Positions 27,026-36,250 of a stretch of 64,000 bases of DNA are shown here, piece by piece (within the stretch, counting starts at the first letter, position 1; the number at the start of each line of letters is the position of its first letter). Both the position numbers and the translations under genes were made by a program. A model generated the notes under the pieces. It saw nothing but the letters and a program-made list of their open reading frames with translations. It made no database searches and was not told where the DNA came from. The DNA is from [Scytonema hofmanni] UTEX 2349 (GTDB lineage Bacteria > Cyanobacteriota > Cyanobacteriia > Cyanobacteriales > Nostocaceae): contig NZ_KK073768.1 in the NCBI RefSeq assembly GCF_000582685.1, positions 5,291,602 to 5,355,601 on the forward strand, written 5' to 3'.

Positions 27026-28579
27026 ATGGTAGATCGACTAGAACAAATTTCCCAAATAATAGTTACTGCACAGCAAATGCGCGATATTGAAGCGCGGATA
27101 TTTGCGGCGGGAATGCCTGTAGCTGCTTTAATGGAAAAGGTCGCAGGATTAATTTCGCGCAAAATTCAAGTTCTTTATTCTAATCTGCCAAGGGTAGGAA
27201 TTCTCGCAGGTCCCGGTCATAATGGGGGAGATGCGCTAGTTGTGGCTCGTGAGTTGCATTTTTGCGGCTATGATGTCAAGATATATTCTTCTTTCTCTAA
27301 GCTGAAAGAATTAACTTGGCAGCATTTGCAGTATGCTCAAAGTTTGGGTATCCCCTGTTATGAATCGATAGAGGAACTGTCAGATTGCGATTTTTTGATT
27401 GATGGGTTGTTTGGATTTGGCTTGGAAAGAAGGTTGCAAGGTGCGATCGCCAAAACGATAAATCAAGTTAATTCTTGGTCTAAACTAGTTATCAGCATTG
27501 ATTTACCTTCAGGGTTACACACAGACACAGGTGAGGTGTTGGGAACTGCGATTCGTGCTACACAAACGTTTTGCTTGGGTTTGTGGAAGTTGGGTTTATT
27601 CCAAGACGATGCTTTAGAATATATTGGCAAAGCTGAATTAATCGACTTTGATATCCCTTTGGCTGATGTGCAAGCTGTTGTGGGAGATGTAAACAGAATT
27701 CACCGCATCACTCAAACCACTGCACTTTCAACTTTACCGCTACCACGTCCCGCCGTCACTCACAAATATAAGGAAGGGCATTTACTGCTGATTTGTGGTT
27801 CACGACGCTATTCTGGAGGTGCAATTTTAACTGGTTTGGGTGCTAGGGTAAGTGGTGTGGGAATGCTTTCGATAGCTGTACCCGAATCTTTGAAGCCGCT
27901 TTTAGTGGCACAATTGCCAGAAGCACTAATTATCGGTTGTCCGGAAACTCAAACAGGTGCGATCGCTTCTTTGCAATTACCCAAAAATACCGATTTGAGT
28001 TCCTTTGATGCGATCGCTTGCGGTCCCGGTTTGACGGGAGATTCTACCCCAATTATACAACAAGTTTTGGAAAGCGATCGCTCTTTAATTCTCGATGCTG
28101 ATGCTTTGAATATTCTCGCACAGATGGCAACTATCCCCACCTTACAAAAACGACAAGCAGTCACAATTCTTACCCCCCATGCTGGTGAATTCAAGCGGTT
28201 GTTTCCCGATGTCAGCGATGCGATGAAAGATAGAGTGCGTGCTGTGCGCGAAGCTGCCCTGCATTGTGGTGCGATAGTATTGTTAAAAGGAGCGAGAACA
28301 GCGATCGCAAATTCCCAAAATTCAGTCTGGATTAATCCCGAAAGCACTCCAGCTTTAGCTCGTGGTGGTAGCGGTGATGTCTTAACGGGGGTACTCGGTG
28401 GACTGTTAGCGCAAGCTAAATCTAAGCATATTTCTGTAGAGCAAATTGTCGCAACTGCTGCTTGGTGGCATTCCCAAGCGGGGATTTTAGCGGCTGAAGA
28501 GCGGACAGAATTGGGTGTTGATGCTTTTACACTCACAAATTATTTTATACCTGTTTTGGCATCAGTTGGAAAGAATTGA
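27026..28579 (+). CDS. nnr: Bifunctional NAD(P)HX epimerase / ADP-dependent dehydratase
   Basis: The 517-residue cytosolic repair enzyme converts hydrated NADH or NADPH back to the normal cofactor. The N-terminal epimerase (YjeF_N, about 1-220) shows GILAGPGHNGGDALVVAREL and the LIDGLFGFGL segment. The C-terminal dehydratase (about 235-510) shows LLICGSRRYSGGAILTG, ACGPGLTGDS, VTILTPHAGEF and the nucleotide-site ARGGSGDVLTGV. Length and order are normal for the fused bacterial form. ATG 27026 sits directly against a repeat unit, so the leader is repeat-derived. Confidence 0.96.
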   Translation: MVDRLEQISQIIVTAQQMRDIEARIFAAGMPVAALMEKVAGLISRKIQVLYSNLPRVGILAGPGHNGGDALVVARELHFCGYDVKIYSSFSKLKELTWQHLQYAQSLGIPCYESIEELSDCDFLIDGLFGFGLERRLQGAIAKTINQVNSWSKLVISIDLPSGLHTDTGEVLGTAIRATQTFCLGLWKLGLFQDDALEYIGKAELIDFDIPLADVQAVVGDVNRIHRITQTTALSTLPLPRPAVTHKYKEGHLLLICGSRRYSGGAILTGLGARVSGVGMLSIAVPESLKPLLVAQLPEALIIGCPETQTGAIASLQLPKNTDLSSFDAIACGPGLTGDSTPIIQQVLESDRSLILDADALNILAQMATIPTLQKRQAVTILTPHAGEFKRLFPDVSDAMKDRVRAVREAALHCGAIVLLKGARTAIANSQNSVWINPESTPALARGGSGDVLTGVLGGLLAQAKSKHISVEQIVATAAWWHSQAGILAAEERTELGVDAFTLTNYFIPVLASVGKN

Positions 28580-28591
28580 ATTGATGCCAGA

Positions 28592-28650
28592 TTATATCAT
28601 GTTCGACAAATCAGACATATTGTAGAGACGTTCCAGTGGAACGTCTCTAG
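28592..28650. repeat. GACGTTCC hairpin repeat (partial copy)
   Basis: It matches the left half and central hairpin of the units at 26803-27022 (ATATCATGTTCGACAAATCA, then the GAGACGTTCCAGTGGAACGTC hairpin region), without the right half. It lies just after nnr and could act as a transcript end. Confidence 0.75.
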
Positions 28651-28714
28651 CTGAATACAGAATAATTTACATTCCTTTGTGCGATCGCTTTTGGGTTTGC
28701 ACTCACACGCAACA

Positions 28715-28948
28715 TTACCTAGTTGATGATTCAGGTTTTGATGCCGGCTTCAAAAATATCCATGCGACAAAGAAAGTCGCTGCTGTAAATAGTTGCGTTA
28801 GATCCAAAGCTGACAAATACCCATCAGAAAAAGAAGCAATACTGCGATCGGTTATACCAAATAACCAAGATGAAATACCAAACAGCCAAATCCCATTCTT
28901 GAGACTTCCTACGAATTTATTAGAGTTTGATGATTGTTCGTTGTTCAT
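28715..28948 (-). CDS. Small hypothetical membrane protein
   Basis: The 77-residue frame has an ATG at 28948 preceded by AGGAAATT, a fair ribosome-binding site. Two hydrophobic stretches are visible, GIWLFGISSWLFGI and LFTAATFFVAWIFL, with a charged Pro/Ser tail. I do not recognise the family. It has no operon partner. Confidence 0.5.
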   Translation of the reverse strand: MNNEQSSNSNKFVGSLKNGIWLFGISSWLFGITDRSIASFSDGYLSALDLTQLFTAATFFVAWIFLKPASKPESSTR

Positions 28949-29362
28949 AATTTCCTGCTTGATGATTTCGTAGAAATTCCTATATGTAATTTGTTTGTAT
29001 CTACTTTATATTAATAAATATTTTCTTAACTTGACTAAACTGCCAGAATATACATCTAAAGATATTTGATGATTCGAGTTCTGAAATTCTATACAGGGTA
29101 GTCATGCATTTTTGTGACCTAAACGACAATAATATCTAAAAAAATTAACATTTCGTAAATATAACTCTTTAGATAGATATTTGGGGGAATGAGGAGTAGG
29201 GGAGTGGAGCAGATAAGAAGCAAGAAGAATAATTCTTTCACTCCCCCTTTTCCTTATTCCTCATTCCTCATTCCCCATGCCCTGTTAAAATCGGTTTCGC
29301 TGGCGAATTGCTAGATATTATCGGTACAATGAGATTAAATTGGTGCAGAATTTGTTTAAGAT
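28949..29362. other. AT-rich intergenic region with a low-complexity block
   Basis: At about 29180-29275 lies a purine-rich GGAGTAGGGGAGTGGAG-type stretch followed by pyrimidine-rich CATTCCTCATTCCCC, a common cyanobacterial interspersed motif with imperfect inverted symmetry. Nothing else was recognised upstream of xisH. Confidence 0.5.
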
Positions 29363-29776
29363 ATGGCACGCGATCTATTTCATAACATCGTTAGGTCTGC
29401 ACTAGAAAAAGATGGGTGGGTGATTACAGACGATCTATTAACTATTCGTTGTGGTGGGGTTGATATTCAGATAGATTTAGGTGTTGAAAAACTTTTAGCG
29501 GCAGAAAAAGGTACAGATAAAATAGCTGTTGAGATTAAAAATTTTGTTAGTGCCTCCAAAATTTCTGAATTTCATATGGCATTGGGGCAGTTTATTAATT
29601 ATCGCACGGCATTACGTTCGGAAGATCCAGAGAGAATTTTATATTTAGCCGTTCCATCAGCAATTTATAGTGATTTTTTTAATTTACCTTTTACTCAAAT
29701 AGTTGTGAGTGAAAATAATTTGAAAATTCTTATTTATGATATCGAGAAGGAGGAGATTATCGAATGGCTAAATTAG
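29363..29776 (+). CDS. xisH: XisH, fdxN-element excision controlling factor-like
   Basis: The 137-residue product matches XisH, originally found as needed with XisF and XisI for excision of the fdxN element in heterocysts. The core IDLGVEKLLAAEKGTDKIAV, followed by EIKNF, shows the Asp and E-x-K spacing of a PD-(D/E)XK nuclease-like fold (my reading). It overlaps xisI by 13 bp. No xisF recombinase and no element ends are in the window, so this is an orphan pair, as is common in cyanobacteria. Confidence 0.9.
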   Translation: MARDLFHNIVRSALEKDGWVITDDLLTIRCGGVDIQIDLGVEKLLAAEKGTDKIAVEIKNFVSASKISEFHMALGQFINYRTALRSEDPERILYLAVPSAIYSDFFNLPFTQIVVSENNLKILIYDIEKEEIIEWLN

Positions 29777-30099
29777 AGGAGTATCGAGAACAGGTCAAGC
29801 AGATATTAATTAAATATTCCCAGTATAAGCCGAGTTATGGGGAAGTTGAGATAGAAGAGATTTTTGATATTGAGCGTGATCGCTATCAAATCGTAAGTGT
29901 GGGTTGGAATAATCAAAAGCGAATTTATGGTTGTATGATGCATCTAGATATCAAAGGTGATAAAATTTGGATTCAGCAAAATACAACTGAAGTCGATCTA
30001 GCTAGTGAGTTGATTGATATGGGTGTGCCAAAACATGATATTGTGATTGGTTTTCACACTCCAAAAATGCGTCTGTTAACAGATTTTGGTGTAAGTTAA
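29764..30099 (+). CDS. xisI: XisI, fdxN-element excision controlling factor-like
   Basis: The 111-residue partner of XisH is recognised by MAKLEEYREQVKQIL, the DIERDRYQIVSVGW block and the C-terminal LASELIDMGVPKHDIVIGFH. Its start lies inside the end of xisH, so the pair is probably co-translated. Function outside fdxN rearrangement is not established. The obligatory pairing with a nuclease-like XisH would fit an antitoxin or immunity partner, which is inference. Confidence 0.9.
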   Translation: MAKLEEYREQVKQILIKYSQYKPSYGEVEIEEIFDIERDRYQIVSVGWNNQKRIYGCMMHLDIKGDKIWIQQNTTEVDLASELIDMGVPKHDIVIGFHTPKMRLLTDFGVS

Positions 30100-30281
30100 A
30101 TAGAACTGTAGCAAATTAATATTTTATAAAAGTAACTCTTTAGATAGATATTTGAGGGACGGGGACAAGGGGGAGACGAATTTTGCCCATTGCCCAATCT
30201 TCTTTTATGCCTTTAGATACTGATTTTTTGGGGGCAAAACTTAGTTAAATCAAACTAAGGCGATACTATAGAAATTATTTA

Positions 30282-31226
30282 ATGACTGCAATCCAGATAA
30301 ACAATTCATCTAATGTAGAGCAGCAAAAAGGTGTTACACCTGAGTTAGGGCTGGTGTGTATCACCTTTTCTTCATTGGTGCGTTTTCGGACGATGACTCG
30401 CACGCGATATTTGCAACTGACCAAAGAACAACGTGAAAGCGCTCTGAGAGAACTTTATCGAGATAATTTGCAGCGTTTGAATCTTGGCTTGTCTTTTTGT
30501 CAAGATAATCAGCTTCGGCTTTATCGCATGTCGTCTGCTTTGTTTCCTCTAAGTGATATGGAAGATGAAATCGGCGCACATATATTAGAAGAGATGAGCG
30601 GCGATTTAGCCAAAATTGGGCAAAAAGCGGCAGAATTACAAATTAGAATGGTGCTGCATCCAGATCAATTTGTAGTTTTGAGTTCTGATTCGCCAGATGT
30701 GGTAAAATCAAGTATCAAAATTCTTGCTCGCCACGCGCAGACGCTTGACTTGTTAGGGTTGCCAAAATCCACTTGGTCTTTGATGAATATTCATGGTGGC
30801 AAATCTAAACGTACAGATCAACTGGTGCGAGTAGTTTCGGAACTACCAGAAAACATCAAAAACCGCTTGACTTTTGAAAATGACGAATACGCTTACAGCA
30901 GTGAGGAAATTTTAGAAGTGTGTCACCGAACTGGTGTGCCAATGGTATTTGATGCTCATCACCATATCTGCCATGAAAATTTAGATAGCTACGATGATGC
31001 AAGTGTAGCATCGATGTTTTATGCAGGGCGAGAAACTTGGGCTAATCCAGAGTGGCAATTAGTGCATATTTCCAACGGTGAACAAGCTTTTAAGGATAGA
31101 AAACACAGCGAATTGATTACTGATATGCCAAGTGTATATCGGGAAGCACCTTGGATAGAAATTGAAGCAAAACGCAAAGAAGAAGCGATCGCCCATTTGC
31201 GCTCTTGGTGGGTTATGGGAAAATAA
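30282..31226 (+). CDS. uvsE: UV damage endonuclease UvsE/UvdE
   Basis: The 314-residue TIM-barrel metal-dependent endonuclease nicks 5' of UV photoproducts and other distorting lesions. Conserved stretches include LGLVCITFSSLVRFRTMTRT, LYRMSSALFPLSD, RMVLHPDQFVVLSS, the MNIHGGK metal-site His, LTFENDE and VFDAHHHICH. Length is typical. It is monocistronic and followed by a pyrimidine-rich tract up to the Hsp70-like gene. Confidence 0.93.
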   Translation: MTAIQINNSSNVEQQKGVTPELGLVCITFSSLVRFRTMTRTRYLQLTKEQRESALRELYRDNLQRLNLGLSFCQDNQLRLYRMSSALFPLSDMEDEIGAHILEEMSGDLAKIGQKAAELQIRMVLHPDQFVVLSSDSPDVVKSSIKILARHAQTLDLLGLPKSTWSLMNIHGGKSKRTDQLVRVVSELPENIKNRLTFENDEYAYSSEEILEVCHRTGVPMVFDAHHHICHENLDSYDDASVASMFYAGRETWANPEWQLVHISNGEQAFKDRKHSELITDMPSVYREAPWIEIEAKRKEEAIAHLRSWWVMGK

Positions 31227-31319
31227 CAGGGGTAAAGGGTAAGAAAGAAGAAATATTTTAGCTTTCCCTCTTCCTACTCCCTTTCCCCTTTCCCCTTTGC
31301 CCTTTACCCTTCCCCTTTT

Positions 31320-32918
31320 ATGGCGATCGCAATCGATTTTGGTACTAGCAACACAGTTATTGCACGTTGGAATCCTGTCACCAACAGCGCAGAAACCCTG
31401 ACTATACCAGGTTTGTCAGTTAAACAAAGCTTGAATCCACCACTAATTCCCAGCTTGGTTTATGTTGAAGATGCTTCTACTGGACAAGTATTAGTCGGGC
31501 AACAAGTGCGCGATCGCGGTTTTGATTTAAGTAGCGAACCGCGATTTTTTCGCAGCTTTAAACGCGGTATTGGTGCAGAAATTCAAGGTTTCTTACCCGA
31601 ACTTGATGGACAAAATATCACATTTGAGCAAGTAGGGCAATGGTTTCTTTCTCAAGTGATTTCAGAATTAGCACCGATGCAAGGAGGGTTAGATTCTCTA
31701 ATATTAACCGTGCCGGTAGATAGCTTTGAAGCTTATCGTCATTGGTTAGGAAAAGTTTGTCAAGCCCTTCCCGTCGAATCTGTACGAATGTTAGATGAAC
31801 CCACAGCCGCAGCTTTGGGTTATGGGTTGGTAAATGAAGAAATACTTTTAGTAATTGACTTTGGTGGGGGAACTTTAGATTTATCTTTGGTACAGTTAGA
31901 TAAAAGCGTCCAAAGAACCGAAAAACCAGTTGGTTTTCTGTTGAAATGGGGTAATAAAACTTTAGCCGAAGATTCAAAACAAAAGGTAAAAATAGCCCGC
32001 GTACTGGCGAAAGCAGGGCAAAATCTAGGCGGTACTGATATTGATAATTGGTTGGTAGATTACTTTGCCAAAAATCAAGGATTAGCGGTAAGTCCTTTGA
32101 CAACGCGATTAGCAGAAAAGATAAAAATTCAGCTTTCAACGCAAACTCAAGGAAACGAAGTTTATTTCGATGATGAGACATTTGAAAGTTACGAATTAGA
32201 ACTAAATCGTGATACTTTAGAAAGTATCCTCAAAGAACACTCGTTTTTTGAATTGTTAGATGATTCCATGACGACACTGTTACAACAAGCGCGACGTCAG
32301 GGAATCGAAATTACCGATATTAATGCAGTTTTATTAGTTGGTGGAACAGTACAATTACCCGCAGTGCAAACTTGGGTAAAGCAGTATTTTAGCGAAGATA
32401 AAATTCGTTGCGAACGTCCTTTTGAAGCGATCGCTCAAGGTGCTTTACAATTAGCCCAAGGTGTAGAAATCAAAGATTTTCTTTACCACAGTTACGGTGT
32501 CCGCTATTGGGATCGGCGCAACAAGCGCCATAGCTGGCATCCTATCATCAAAGAGGGACAGCCTTACCCGATGAATCAAGCCGTAGAATTAGTTTTAGGC
32601 GCATCTTTAGAAAATCAGCCCAGCATAGAATTAATTATGGGGGAATTGGGAGCGCAAACAGGCGGCACCGAAGTATTTTTTGATGGCGATCGCTTAATTA
32701 CCCGGCGTCAGGATAACATACAAACAACCGTCCAACCCCTCAACGACAAAGATGGCGCCAGAACAATAGCCCAACTTACCCCCCCAGGATATCCGGGAAG
32801 CGATCGCATCAAAATTCTTTTTCAAGTCGATGGGCAGCGCTTTTTACGAATTACAGTTGAAGACTTATTCACACATGAAACCCTCTTAGAAAATCAATTA
32901 GTCGCGCAATTGAGTTAA
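31320..32918 (+). CDS. Hsp70/DnaK-like ATPase, divergent
   Basis: The 532-residue product has an actin-like ATPase domain with phosphate-1 motif IDFGTSNTV, the RMLDEPTAAALGYGL segment, phosphate-2 motif VIDFGGGTLDLSLV and the adenosine-site VLLVGGTVQLPAVQTW. The C-terminal part (from about 390) is shorter than the DnaK peptide-binding and lid regions and has no EEVD-like end. No DnaJ or GrpE gene is nearby. It is a cyanobacterial Hsp70-like paralogue of unknown client. The gene starts right after a CCTTTCCCC-type tract. Confidence 0.88.
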   Translation: MAIAIDFGTSNTVIARWNPVTNSAETLTIPGLSVKQSLNPPLIPSLVYVEDASTGQVLVGQQVRDRGFDLSSEPRFFRSFKRGIGAEIQGFLPELDGQNITFEQVGQWFLSQVISELAPMQGGLDSLILTVPVDSFEAYRHWLGKVCQALPVESVRMLDEPTAAALGYGLVNEEILLVIDFGGGTLDLSLVQLDKSVQRTEKPVGFLLKWGNKTLAEDSKQKVKIARVLAKAGQNLGGTDIDNWLVDYFAKNQGLAVSPLTTRLAEKIKIQLSTQTQGNEVYFDDETFESYELELNRDTLESILKEHSFFELLDDSMTTLLQQARRQGIEITDINAVLLVGGTVQLPAVQTWVKQYFSEDKIRCERPFEAIAQGALQLAQGVEIKDFLYHSYGVRYWDRRNKRHSWHPIIKEGQPYPMNQAVELVLGASLENQPSIELIMGELGAQTGGTEVFFDGDRLITRRQDNIQTTVQPLNDKDGARTIAQLTPPGYPGSDRIKILFQVDGQRFLRITVEDLFTHETLLENQLVAQLS

Positions 32919-33406
32919 AAAGAATGAGCAATTTGAGGAGGGGGAAAGGGTAAGAAAAAAGAAATATTTTCCCAAGTCGTCCCCCTGGGAGAACGCATCT
33001 AAGAGGATGTTTTAAAAGTATTGGGCGAATATAATTCGCTACTACACAAGCAAAGTCCACGGAGGTGGACTAACCAAAAATCAAAGTTTTTAACCCGCGC
33101 AGGCGGGTTTTGTCTGTGTAGCCAAGCCAGTGCTTTGCGGGGGTTCCCCCCGTTGTAGCAACTGGCGCGCGACTTCTAGTGGAGGAAGTCGGAAAAAAGT
33201 GACCAGCCTTCATCCGTAAAAAGTCGTGCGGTATCGAGGATCTAGAAAATAAGGCTGGTCACTTTTTTTTGCCCTAATGTACTAGTCGCCAGGGCTACTT
33301 CTAAGCGATCGCAAAAAACATGTTTGTCGTTCATAATTACTCAAGTCAAATAAAGAGTATAAAACATTAGTTAATTTGAAAAGTTTAGACACTAAAAACG
33401 CAACCC
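32919..33406. other. Intergenic repeats and a long hairpin between convergent genes
   Basis: The region holds a GGAGGTGGAC and CCCGCGCAGGCGGG repeat block (about 33055-33120) related to the one at 16228, and the hairpin at 33193-33270. No gene is supported. Confidence 0.6.
33193..33270. terminator. Long-stem hairpin flanked by A and T runs
   Basis: AAAAAAGTGACCAGCCTT (33193-33210) pairs perfectly with AAGGCTGGTCACTTTTTTTT (33251-33270), leaving a ~40-nt loop. Being A-led and T-tailed it can terminate in both directions, between the convergent Hsp70-like and MATE genes. The long loop also allows a small stable RNA. Confidence 0.65.
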
Positions 33407-34804
33407 TCATTCTGTGTCAAAAGCAAAGCCCAATCCTCTTTCGCTGGCAACCCTATAAAACCACACCATTAAAAATATGCTCGAAATTGCCGGAGCTAGA
33501 ATTAAACCGTACCATAAACCAATTCCTCCCCATCCTAAAATTATTCCCATTAGATAACCTCCACCCAGCCCAACACCCCAGAAAGAAAACATGTTAATTA
33601 GCATGGGCACATGGGTATCCTGCAACGCTAACAAAGCCCCAATACAAATGTATTGAATACTGTAAAAAATTTGGTAGACTCCTGCTAATTTGAGGAAAAA
33701 AGTTGCCTGACTAATTGCCACGGCATTATCGGGATTATTGATGTCCAAATAAATGGCGGCAATGCGTGAGGCAAACAGATCAAAACCCAGCGCTACAACA
33801 AACGCAAAGAGTACGCCCAATGCAAGATTGACAAACACTGCCCTTAGTAATGAACTAGTATTTTTCTCTCCTATCATCTGCCCTACTCTCGCCGTAGTCG
33901 CAGAAGAAACTGCCATTGGGATTGCCAAAAAGATATCTGACGCTTGGATAGCGATTTCATGAGCTGCCAAACTGGCGGTTCCGAAGTTTCCCATCAGCAT
34001 TGCTGTGACGGTGAACAGCCCCAGTTCCATTCCCAGCTGGATTCCCATCGGCCATCCGGTCAGAAAAATTTGGAAAAATACCTCTTTATCAAACTGATGT
34101 AGATAGCGAAAAAGCTGGTAATTTCTACTCTTAGGATGGAAATAAATCATACTAATTGATGCTAAGAAACTCACCCAATAAACGAGGGTAGTTCCCCAGC
34201 CTATTCCAGCTAAACCAAGGGCAGGAAAACCTAAATAGCCAAACATCAGCACGTAATTGACAGGAATGTTTAACAGTAAAGAAACAACTATAATTACCAT
34301 GCCAAATTGCGGGAAATTGATGGCAGTGGCAATGTATTTTAAATATAAAAAGCCGATCGCCGCAGGTAATCCCCAAACTAGAGCGTGTAAATAGCTTTTT
34401 GTCAATAAAACGTTGCTTTCTTCTTGACCTAAGGCGGGCAGTATAGAGTCACAGTTCCATAACAAAAGCATTGCAGGTAAGGATAGGGCAGCTGCCAGCC
34501 ACAGTCCTTGACCAGTAATACGGCTGACTCTATCTATATTGTTTGCTCCAAAAGCCTCAGCAGCGAGCGCTTCTCCTGCTGTGAGAATACCAAAGCAAAC
34601 AGATAACAGAGTAAAAAAGGTGACTACACCCAAAGCACCCGCCGCTAAATGTTGAGTGCCAAGCAAGCCCATCATTACCGAATTCATCACAGGGATGGCA
34701 ATTTGAGCTATTTGAGCAACTGCTAACGGTACAACCAATCCCAGACTAACTCGTGCTTCTGTTAGAAGCTCTGACTTAAATTCTGTTGAGGTTATTTGCT
34801 CCAT
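33407..34804 (-). CDS. MATE family efflux transporter
   Basis: The 465-residue polytopic inner-membrane protein has about twelve hydrophobic segments in two homologous halves. Typical stretches are LGLVVPLAVAQIAQIAIPVMNSVMMGLLG in the first half and the second-half GWPMGIQLGMELGLFTVTAMLMGNFG. It resembles the NorM/DinF branch, exporting drugs or metabolites with Na+ or H+. The substrate is unknown. It is monocistronic. Confidence 0.93.
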   Translation of the reverse strand: MEQITSTEFKSELLTEARVSLGLVVPLAVAQIAQIAIPVMNSVMMGLLGTQHLAAGALGVVTFFTLLSVCFGILTAGEALAAEAFGANNIDRVSRITGQGLWLAAALSLPAMLLLWNCDSILPALGQEESNVLLTKSYLHALVWGLPAAIGFLYLKYIATAINFPQFGMVIIVVSLLLNIPVNYVLMFGYLGFPALGLAGIGWGTTLVYWVSFLASISMIYFHPKSRNYQLFRYLHQFDKEVFFQIFLTGWPMGIQLGMELGLFTVTAMLMGNFGTASLAAHEIAIQASDIFLAIPMAVSSATTARVGQMIGEKNTSSLLRAVFVNLALGVLFAFVVALGFDLFASRIAAIYLDINNPDNAVAISQATFFLKLAGVYQIFYSIQYICIGALLALQDTHVPMLINMFSFWGVGLGGGYLMGIILGWGGIGLWYGLILAPAISSIFLMVWFYRVASERGLGFAFDTE

Positions 34805-34975
34805 GAACTTAGTATAAAATTGCTAACGGGGTGACAATCAAAAAGTCCTCACACTGAGAGGCTGCTTTTTACATTACTTTACACGATTAACACTAAGAGA
34901 CTAACAGATTTTTCGGATAGACTCTTAACACAACCACAAACTTGACGTTTACTTAGTCTCTTGGAGTTGAATTTT

Positions 34976-35839
34976 ATGACGAACACAAACGATGGCAAAT
35001 GGCTCATCCCCTCTTGCCTTATCTCAAAATCTCTTGAAAAAGAGAAAGCGGATTGGGATGAAATTCACAAAGATTATTCAACAAATGTTTTCAACTTAAC
35101 GCAAGAGCCTAAAATCAGTGAAACACTGATACGTCCTTCTAGCCAATCTCCCTGCTTTGATATCCCAAATTCTCCTGAAATCAAAGTTCTGATTCCCGGC
35201 TGTGGCTCTGAGATTTCTCTTCAGAAGACATTAATCGAGTTTTGTCCCCAAATTGGACAAATTTACTGTACGGATTTTTCCAAAACAGCTCTTGATAAAG
35301 CTCAAAGCAATTGGCAACAAGCTAATGGAAATGAAAGACTCAACAATCAACAATTAGTTTTTGCTGAGGCTGATTCTACAAAATTAACAGAACAAAGACC
35401 TGACTGGCAGGATAAATTTGATTACGTTCTCGTTGTTAATTCAGTTTTATCAAATGACGATGTAAAGAATCGTCAGATGCTTAAAGAGTTTTATAAGGTT
35501 CTCAAGCCAGGGGGAAGGCTTTACGGATTTTTCCTAACTATCTTTTGGGATTTAGAAGTTGCCTATTTAAGTCAAGCTAAAGCTCACTGGTTAACAGACG
35601 GAACAATTAATTTAGCCGATAGTGCTCTCTATGATAGGAAATGGAGCGATCGCCAGATATTTTATACTCCATTGCGGTTGAATCGCATCTTTAAAGAAAT
35701 AGGATTCAAAAGGCTTAGTTTCGAGGTTTATTTAAGTGATTCTCCTATCTTAGTCGCTAATATGAAAGAAACTTATGACATTGACGAGCCAGATATATAT
35801 CCGTGGGAATTTCTAGTCAGGCTGGAAAAACAGACATGA
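34976..35839 (+). CDS. Class I SAM-dependent methyltransferase
   Basis: The ~287-residue cytosolic enzyme has SAM motif I as VLIPGCGSEISLQK, motif II region IYCTDFSKTALDKA, a FAEADSTK acidic position and the post-motif LKEFYKVLKPGGRLYGFF. An N-terminal region (1-70) precedes the fold. The substrate is not evident. ATG 34976 follows GGAG with suitable spacing; a TTG five codons upstream is less likely. It is followed by a repeat element. Confidence 0.85.
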   Translation: MTNTNDGKWLIPSCLISKSLEKEKADWDEIHKDYSTNVFNLTQEPKISETLIRPSSQSPCFDIPNSPEIKVLIPGCGSEISLQKTLIEFCPQIGQIYCTDFSKTALDKAQSNWQQANGNERLNNQQLVFAEADSTKLTEQRPDWQDKFDYVLVVNSVLSNDDVKNRQMLKEFYKVLKPGGRLYGFFLTIFWDLEVAYLSQAKAHWLTDGTINLADSALYDRKWSDRQIFYTPLRLNRIFKEIGFKRLSFEVYLSDSPILVANMKETYDIDEPDIYPWEFLVRLEKQT

Positions 35840-35908
35840 GGTTGAGTATTTTGGCAATCTGATGATGCTTGGGTTTGATGCCAGAGGTGTCTGGTGAAAA
35901 CTGCTTTC

Positions 35909-36092
35909 AGAAGGCAGAAGGCAACCCACCCTTACTCATAGTGGGATTGAAACAAGGACGTTTTATACCGTCCGTGCAAGCCATCTTGAGTATAATTATT
36001 TGTTTCAACTGGGCTTTAAACCCACAAAGTAAGTTTTAATTGATACTCCTAACATAAGTGCCTTCTGCCCTCGAACTTCTGCCTTTCTTGTA
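35909..36092 (+). repeat. ~190-bp element with CRISPR-repeat-like core (copy 1)
   Basis: GCAGAAG-type ends, left at 35909-35922 and inverted right at 36060-36083. Inside, 35921-35953 (ACCCACCCTTACTCATAGTG followed by GGATTGAAAC) looks like a cyanobacterial CRISPR repeat. A matching inverted GTTTCAACTGGG occurs near 36001. The copy at 37668-37868 is inverted and the one at 63299-63502 is in the same orientation. Confidence 0.75.
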
Positions 36093-36155
36093 AAGAAATT
36101 TCCACATACCCTTGAAAAGTCACAAGGTGCAGTTCTTCATGCATACTTTAGAGTC

Positions 36156-36186
36156 AGAAAGGGGTTGCCAACGGCAACCCTTTTCT
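36156..36186. terminator. Hairpin downstream of the ATP-grasp gene
   Basis: The stem AAAGGGGTTGCC/GGCAACCCTTTT has a 3-nt loop. It can end transcription of the minus-strand gene at 36251 or read-through from the plus strand. Confidence 0.55.
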
Positions 36187-36250
36187 GAGTTCATCACAAT
36201 GATTACTATTATTAAGTAAAAACGGCTTCTTTTTTTTGGTTAATTTATTT

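Larger units (their letters stand above)
35840..36250. other. Intergenic region with a mobile repeat element and a hairpin
   Basis: It holds the element at 35909-36092 and the hairpin at 36156-36186. No gene is supported. Confidence 0.6.

Noticed and set aside
35909..36092. A true CRISPR array
   Set aside because: Only one repeat-like unit per element, no spacer series and no cas genes in the window.
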